DNA of 30,015 nucleotides from a virus: IMG/VR virus record IMGVR_UViG_3300043410_001607, positions 1-30,015 of that record, one strand, 5' to 3'. The translations under genes were made by a program, and so were the position numbers. Of the stretch, positions 25,227 to 30,015 are shown piece after piece; position 1 is the first letter of the stretch; each line of letters starts with the position of its first letter. Below the pieces are notes generated by a model. The model saw only the letters and a list, made by a program, of their open reading frames with translations, had not been told where the DNA came from and did not search any database.

Positions 25227-27314
25227 ATGCCGTATAGCGTAAATTATACAGATAAAAATACAAAATCGCCAATTACGGTATATGATAATACTTCAAGTAC
25301 CGATACAACATTAACATTTCCTGGCCGTAATGTAACCGGCTACGGACAAATTATTGCAGAAAATTTTCTTCACTTGTTAGAAAATTTTGCTAGCCCAACA
25401 GAACCAGTTAACCCTGTTGAAGGCCAATTGTGGTATGAAAGTGAAACAGGGACGTTAATGATATTTGATAATACTAGTTGGAAAGCAGCTGGTAGTATTC
25501 AAAAAAGTCCAACACAACCATCTGTTAGTGCAGACAAGGTTGGAGAGATATGGGTTGATACCGTTAAACAACAATTATATGTTTGGTCAGGTGAAACATG
25601 GGTTTTGGTAGGTCCGCAGTTTAGTACAACAAGCGGTTTAAGAACAGGTCCTATTGTTGATATTATTGATGACTCAGATAACACGGCTCGTAAAATTATT
25701 AAATTTTTAGTTGACGAAACTCCAATAGCTATTATAAGTGAAGATAGTTTTACTCCTAAAATTAGTATTCCTGGATTTATTGATATTAAATCTGGAATTA
25801 ATTTAACAACTATTGCGTCCGGCGACGGAAACTTTGCTCCAAAGTTATACGGTACTGCTCAAGCAGCAGATGCATTAATTGTTAACGACGTAGAAGTTGT
25901 TGCATCAAAATTTTTAAGATCTGATATTACAAATACAACTGAATACGGTATTAATGTTAAAAGTAATAGCGGTATTACATTAGGTGTTGATAGTGGATTT
26001 AGAATTTCTTCGTCGGCAACATCAGCAAAAATTTACAATGCTAATCCTGGAAGTAGTATTGATCTACAAGTTAATAGAAACGGTAGTCAATCAACTATTT
26101 TACGAGTAATTGATAATAAAATTGGTATTAACATCGAAACCCCACAGAGAGAACTTGATGTAGGTGGAGACATTGGTGTTAGTGGCGATGTTATTATTAC
26201 AAGCACTGATCCTAGTACAAATTTTAATAATGGTTCATTAAGAACAACTGGCGGTGCAGCAATTACAAAAAATTTAATTGTTGGTACAGAATTTGAAGTT
26301 GGCGGGACATCTACAATTAAAAATCTTCTTCCTAAAACTACAGAAACATATAGTCTAGGAGCAGATCCAACCTCTGGCGGAAAACGTTGGGATACGGTAT
26401 ATGCTAAAACTATAAAAGCAGACTTTTTAAAAGGAGTCTTAGACGGTGACGTTGCAGGTAATGCAAGAACAGCTACTAATTTAAGAACGGTAACTAGTTT
26501 CCAAATCAAAGGCGACGTTACATCGCAGGTTATTAACTTTGATGGATCAGTTGGCGGTAGCATTAAAGAGTTTACAACAACATTAACATCAAACATTATT
26601 GAAGGAAAAGATTTTCCTTTCCCTAATGTTTCAAAAGAAGATGATCTTGTACTTGTCTTTAGAACAGGAACAGGACTTATAAAAGAATCAAGAGATGTAT
26701 TTGTCGGAGATTTAGGAATTCCAATTGGCGGAATATTACCATTTGCCGGCATTGACATACCAGACGGATTTTTATTATGTGATGGATCAGAAATTGAAAA
26801 ATCAAAATATAGTAAACTATATGATGCTATCGGTAATACCTACGGTTTACCAACTCGCGGAGTAAACACTTTTGTATTGCCGGATCTTCGTGGACGCTTC
26901 CCGTTAGGTCGAGACAACATGGATAATTATGGTACCGTTCCTGAAGAGAATGGCGGATTTATTGACGCTGGCGGCGGCAACATTGATAGAGTTGCAGGTA
27001 CTGAAGCGGATACGCTTGGCGCAGGCGCAGGCGATTCTGAAAGCGTATTAGAGGTTAGAAACCTTCCTGAGCACGAACATAATTTAAAACCGCCAGGCAT
27101 AGATAGACAATTTGCTGTTGTTAGGGTAGACTCCGCAGTTGTTCCAGGCACTTCACCTGGATCTGGATTAGGTCCAACTGCTGCAGGACAAGCTCAGTAT
27201 CTTAATACCTCTGGAGGTATTAAAACAAGTGCTACATTAGCAACTCCGTTTAGTATTATGAATCCGTTCTTAACTATTAATTATATCATACGATCTGGCC
27301 CACCAGCATTCTAA
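25227..27314 (+). CDS. Tail fibre protein with phage tail collar domain (fibre paralog 1)
   Basis: The protein has 695 residues. Residues 1-170 form the module shared with the next two genes: GRNVTGYGQIIAENFLHLLE, GQLWYESETGTLMIFDNTSW, EIWVDTVKQQLYVWSGETW, LVGP. The middle has trimeric-fibre style repeats and the phrase LGADPTSGGKRWDTVYAKTI. The C-terminal part is a phage tail collar domain from about residue 498: IPIGGILPFAG, PDGFLLCDGSEI, YGLPTRG, FVLPDLRGRFPLGRD. LPEHEHN follows, with H616 and H618. In T4 gp12, an HxH pair per chain binds a metal ion inside the trimer. The chain ends with NPFLTINYIIRSG, usual for this family. It is probably a trimeric short fibre that binds the host surface; the receptor cannot be read from sequence. 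Confidence 0.85.
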   Translation: MPYSVNYTDKNTKSPITVYDNTSSTDTTLTFPGRNVTGYGQIIAENFLHLLENFASPTEPVNPVEGQLWYESETGTLMIFDNTSWKAAGSIQKSPTQPSVSADKVGEIWVDTVKQQLYVWSGETWVLVGPQFSTTSGLRTGPIVDIIDDSDNTARKIIKFLVDETPIAIISEDSFTPKISIPGFIDIKSGINLTTIASGDGNFAPKLYGTAQAADALIVNDVEVVASKFLRSDITNTTEYGINVKSNSGITLGVDSGFRISSSATSAKIYNANPGSSIDLQVNRNGSQSTILRVIDNKIGINIETPQRELDVGGDIGVSGDVIITSTDPSTNFNNGSLRTTGGAAITKNLIVGTEFEVGGTSTIKNLLPKTTETYSLGADPTSGGKRWDTVYAKTIKADFLKGVLDGDVAGNARTATNLRTVTSFQIKGDVTSQVINFDGSVGGSIKEFTTTLTSNIIEGKDFPFPNVSKEDDLVLVFRTGTGLIKESRDVFVGDLGIPIGGILPFAGIDIPDGFLLCDGSEIEKSKYSKLYDAIGNTYGLPTRGVNTFVLPDLRGRFPLGRDNMDNYGTVPEENGGFIDAGGGNIDRVAGTEADTLGAGAGDSESVLEVRNLPEHEHNLKPPGIDRQFAVVRVDSAVVPGTSPGSGLGPTAAGQAQYLNTSGGIKTSATLATPFSIMNPFLTINYIIRSGPPAF

Positions 27315-27329
27315 TATTGGAAATAAGAC

Positions 27330-29159
27330 ATGTCATACACAATAAACAAAACTGATGGAAGTATTTTAGCAACGGTAGCTGACGGACAAGTTGATCAACT
27401 ATCTTCTGATATTACATTAATTGGTAAAAATTATAGCGGATTTGGAGAATCGTTAAACGAAAACTTTGTTAAGATGCTAGAAAATTTTGCCGATACAGCA
27501 GAACCAGAAAGACCTATTCGAGGACAAATATGGTTTGATGTTAGTGAATTAAAATTAAAAGTTTACAACGGTACACAATTTCAGCCTGTTAGTTCAGCAA
27601 CAATTTCAAACACACAACCGTCAACTCTAGGTACTGGTGATTTATGGTTTAATGATACAGATAAACAATTATTTTTCTATGATGGTACAAATACAATATT
27701 GTTAGGTCCGTCGTATTCTCAAAGCCAAGGCCTTAGCGGACTTAAGGTTGCAAGTATTCTTGATTCGTTAAACCAAACTCGAGTTGTTACATATCTATAT
27801 ACAAACGGCGTATTGTTGGGTATTTTTTCAAAAGATAGTTTTACTCCAAAAGTAGCTATTCCTGGATATTCTGGTGATATTAGTCCTGGATTTAATGCAG
27901 GAACACTAACAAATTTAAAATTTAATGTTACAGCTACTAACGCTGACAAACTTGGAAATCAACCAGCATCAAAATATCTAAGACAAGATACAGATAATAT
28001 TATTAACGGTCAGTTGACAATTACATCAAATAGAGGCGTGTTAGTTGGCGATGCACAACAAGGACAATTTGTTGTTGTAGATGGCGATGTTGAAATTCGA
28101 AACGATGCAGAAAATAAAAATATTTCTGTAAAGGTAAAACGAGGTGCAGCGGTTGATAGTGTACTAGCCATAGATACAATTAACCAAACACTAAACATCT
28201 ATAAAGATAACCCAGGAAGCGAAACTTTCATTGGTGGTAATTTAGTAGTAGCCGGAGATTTTACAATCCAGGGCGATACAACAACTATTAATACTTCAAC
28301 AATTAATGTTGAAGATAAAAATATTGAATTAGCAAAAACAGATACTCCTACAGATTCTTATGCAGACGGCGGCGGAATTATTTTAAAAGGAGCCAGCGAT
28401 CATGAATTTTTATGGACTCAAGCAAGTACAGCTTGGAATAGTACAGAACATATTAATCTAGCAACAGGAAAAGCATTTAAAATTAATGGAGTTGAAGTTA
28501 TTACAGCAACCTCGTTGGGTCCTGGAATTACTAGTATTCCAGGTGTTACTTCTTTCGGTACTCAAACAACTCTAACTATCGGACCAGAATTACCTCCAGG
28601 CTCAGGTAATCCTCCAACACCATATTTGCTTTTTGAAGATAATCGTATTTCAACCGTTCAGACTAATCAAGATCTTGAAATTGCACCCGACGGCACCGGT
28701 AATATTAGTTTAATTAACTATCCAAGAATTACTGGATTAAATGATCCTGTTGACCAACAAGATGCAGCCACAAAAGAATATGTAGATAATAGTCTTGAAA
28801 CACGAAGCTTAGTGTTTAGTATGGACATTTCAGATGCCATTTCTAATTCCGGTATTGCAGCATACTTAACATTAGTTGCCCCCCCAGCAGATTTTAGAGA
28901 TGGAACAATAGCAAGAATTTTATGTACGTCGTTGTCAAATGGTTCGTCAAGTTTAAATATTAATACCTATTTAAATTCACTTCCAACAACAGAATTTATT
29001 ACACCGGATGCACCAAGTTCGTTAGTCCCAGGCGGAACAGCGTTTGGAGTTACTGGAGTTTCTTTTGCAACTGCAACGGTTCCAGCACCAGTAGTTTCAG
29101 TATTTAGAATTGTAAAAACTTTCCAGCTTGTTGCAGGTACGTGGACATTTGTATCATGA
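27330..29159 (+). CDS. Tail fibre-like protein (fibre paralog 2)
   Basis: The protein has 609 residues. The N-terminal 170 match the preceding gene in layout: GKNYSGFGESLNENFVKMLE, GQIWFDVSELKLKVYNGTQF, DLWFNDTDKQLFFYDGT, LLGP, then FSKDSFTPKVAIPGY. Residues about 305-400 hold a module widespread in marine phage fibres: GDFTIQGDTTTINTSTINVE, KNIELAK, ADGGGIILKG, FLWTQASTAWNSTEHI. A GLNDPVDQQDAATKEYVDN linker leads to a C-terminal head (about 490-609), starting LETRSLVFSMDISDAISNSG, which has no collar domain. The head differs completely from that of paralog 1, so the two probably touch different targets or partners. The ribosome site is weak (TTGGAA at 27317-27322) and the 15-bp gap shows no late promoter. 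Confidence 0.82.
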   Translation: MSYTINKTDGSILATVADGQVDQLSSDITLIGKNYSGFGESLNENFVKMLENFADTAEPERPIRGQIWFDVSELKLKVYNGTQFQPVSSATISNTQPSTLGTGDLWFNDTDKQLFFYDGTNTILLGPSYSQSQGLSGLKVASILDSLNQTRVVTYLYTNGVLLGIFSKDSFTPKVAIPGYSGDISPGFNAGTLTNLKFNVTATNADKLGNQPASKYLRQDTDNIINGQLTITSNRGVLVGDAQQGQFVVVDGDVEIRNDAENKNISVKVKRGAAVDSVLAIDTINQTLNIYKDNPGSETFIGGNLVVAGDFTIQGDTTTINTSTINVEDKNIELAKTDTPTDSYADGGGIILKGASDHEFLWTQASTAWNSTEHINLATGKAFKINGVEVITATSLGPGITSIPGVTSFGTQTTLTIGPELPPGSGNPPTPYLLFEDNRISTVQTNQDLEIAPDGTGNISLINYPRITGLNDPVDQQDAATKEYVDNSLETRSLVFSMDISDAISNSGIAAYLTLVAPPADFRDGTIARILCTSLSNGSSSLNINTYLNSLPTTEFITPDAPSSLVPGGTAFGVTGVSFATATVPAPVVSVFRIVKTFQLVAGTWTFVS

Positions 29160-29164
29160 TGATT

Positions 29165-29170
29165 AAGGAG
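29165..29170 (+). promoter_or_regulatory. Strong ribosome binding site of the third fibre gene
   Basis: AAGGAG lies 9 nt before the ATG at 29180. It is the best Shine-Dalgarno match in the fibre block and fixes the start of the truncated last gene. Confidence 0.7.
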
Positions 29171-29179
29171 CGAAATTAA

Positions 29180-30015
29180 ATGCCATATGTTATAAACCGA
29201 TACAACGGTTCACAATTAGTTGTCTTAGAAGACGGCACACTAGATACAACAACTAGTTTAGGTTTACTTGGTAGAAATTATTCTGGTTACGGAGAAGTTC
29301 AAAACGAGAACTTTTTATTTTTATTAGAAAATTTTGCAAATGATTCCGCTCCAATAAAACCTCTTAGCGGGCAATTATGGTATAATAGCACAACTAGTAC
29401 TCTAAACATTTACGATGGATCTTCTTGGAAGTCAGCTTCTGCCGCAGATGTAAGCACAACAGAACCTCCTACAGGCACAGGTTCATTTTGGTTTAACCCG
29501 GACACAAATCAATTATTTGTTTATGACGGTACAGATTGGAAGTTAGTTGGTCCGGAGGCTGTCGACGGCTTTCCTGGCACTAAGATGGAATCCACTACAT
29601 TATACGATACAAGTAATTTGGCTCATGCTGTAATTTTAATGAAAGTGCATAATATTGTTCAGGGTATTATATCTAGAACATTCTTTACAATTAGATCAGC
29701 AGATGCCATTTCTGGATTTTCAACCATAGTTCCAGGACTAAACATTTCTTCGTTGGTTGTGATAAAAGGAAATGTTGAAGGTAATACAACAACAGCATCA
29801 CGATTGCAAACATCTAGAACTATAAATGGTGTAGTATTTGACGGTGGTTCGGATGTAACAATTAAATCAGCAACTACAAACAAATTAATCAAGGGAACAT
29901 ATCTTACCGGCGCAGACTTTGACGGTAGCGTAACACGAACATGGGCAGTTGATGCGTCATCAACTAATGATATTGGAAAAGTTGTTGCTAGAGATAGTTC
30001 TGGAAACTTTGCCGC
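29180..30015 (+). CDS. Tail fibre-like protein (fibre paralog 3), C-terminus cut by window edge
   Basis: The frame opens at ATG 29180 and remains open to the right edge, giving 278 visible residues. It begins MPYVINRYNGSQ and repeats the shared N-terminal layout: GRNYSGYGEVQNENFLFLLE, GQLWYNSTTSTLNIYDGSSW, SFWFNPDTNQLFVYDGTDW, LVGP. Then come a GIISRTFFTIRSAD stretch, corresponding to the SEDSFTPKIS position of paralog 1, and NGVVFDGGSDVTI. The last is a turn motif usual in fibre stems. The head domain lies outside the window, so its binding role cannot be judged. Identity as a third member of the family is clear from the N-terminus. Confidence 0.85.
   Translation, partial: MPYVINRYNGSQLVVLEDGTLDTTTSLGLLGRNYSGYGEVQNENFLFLLENFANDSAPIKPLSGQLWYNSTTSTLNIYDGSSWKSASAADVSTTEPPTGTGSFWFNPDTNQLFVYDGTDWKLVGPEAVDGFPGTKMESTTLYDTSNLAHAVILMKVHNIVQGIISRTFFTIRSADAISGFSTIVPGLNISSLVVIKGNVEGNTTTASRLQTSRTINGVVFDGGSDVTIKSATTNKLIKGTYLTGADFDGSVTRTWAVDASSTNDIGKVVARDSSGNFA

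Noticed and set aside
26087-26758. Long open frame on the minus strand within the first fibre gene (and similar ones at 5675-5980, 9405-9644, 21936-22196)
   Set aside because: These lie opposite well-supported genes, have compositions typical of antisense shadows (Pro/Val/Ser-rich, no recognisable domain), and show no ribosome site or promoter.
1-30015. tRNA genes, CRISPR arrays, insertion sequences, attachment sites
   Set aside because: No cloverleaf-like segment, regular spaced repeat, transposase or integrase was seen by eye. Coding sequence fills nearly the whole window and no gap exceeds about 75 bp.

Overview
The window looks like part of the genome of a T4-like (contractile-tailed) marine bacteriophage. 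The sequence is AT-rich throughout. Nearly every recognisable gene is a T4 core gene: the gp47 nuclease subunit, the gp55 late sigma factor, and the baseplate proteins gp48/gp54-type, gp53, a gp27/gp5-type hub, gp25 and gp6. These are followed by one giant virion protein and a run of tail-fibre-like genes. The style of the proteins (giant structural protein with conserved Trp-rich cassettes, fibre paralogs with collar and 'SADGGG' type modules) is what I know from cyanophages and pelagiphages. I cannot fix the host from this window. No tRNA, CRISPR array, integrase, insertion sequence or metabolic gene was seen.

Layout. (1) 1-1640, minus strand: the 3'-truncated gp47-like exonuclease subunit gene, preceded by the gene for an unusually long gp55-like late sigma factor. 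(2) 1641-1714: a 74-bp divergent control region with a plausible early promoter reading left and a T4-type late promoter reading right. (3) 1715-7408, plus strand: tightly packed genes for a tube cap/initiator-like protein, the gp53 wedge protein, a hub-like protein, a lysozyme-less gp5-like spike and gp25. (4) 7425-24545: a second late promoter, then the gp6 wedge gene (1135 codons) and a single 4561-codon gene. (5) 24544-30015: a third late promoter, a 215-residue virion protein of unknown function and three tandem fibre genes that share an N-terminal module. The last one runs off the window.

How it works together. The gp55-like sigma would direct host RNA polymerase to the NATAAATA late promoters. 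Three such sites lie just upstream of the right-reading blocks, each 17-25 nt before the chosen ATG. The genes they drive encode most of a baseplate (hub, spike, wedge) and the appendages attached to it. Very short or absent intergenic gaps suggest translational coupling within each block.

The least ordinary object is the 13.7-kb gene. Its product carries a cupredoxin-like domain without recognisable copper ligands. It also carries a stretch of at least six FG-type beta-propeller repeats, three of them split by insertions resembling carbohydrate-binding modules, and a long tail of fibre-like repeats. This suggests a large baseplate-periphery or adhesin protein rather than a simple wedge subunit. 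I did not find a clearly new enzymatic or defence system. Functional claims beyond the T4 core are inference from reading the translations.
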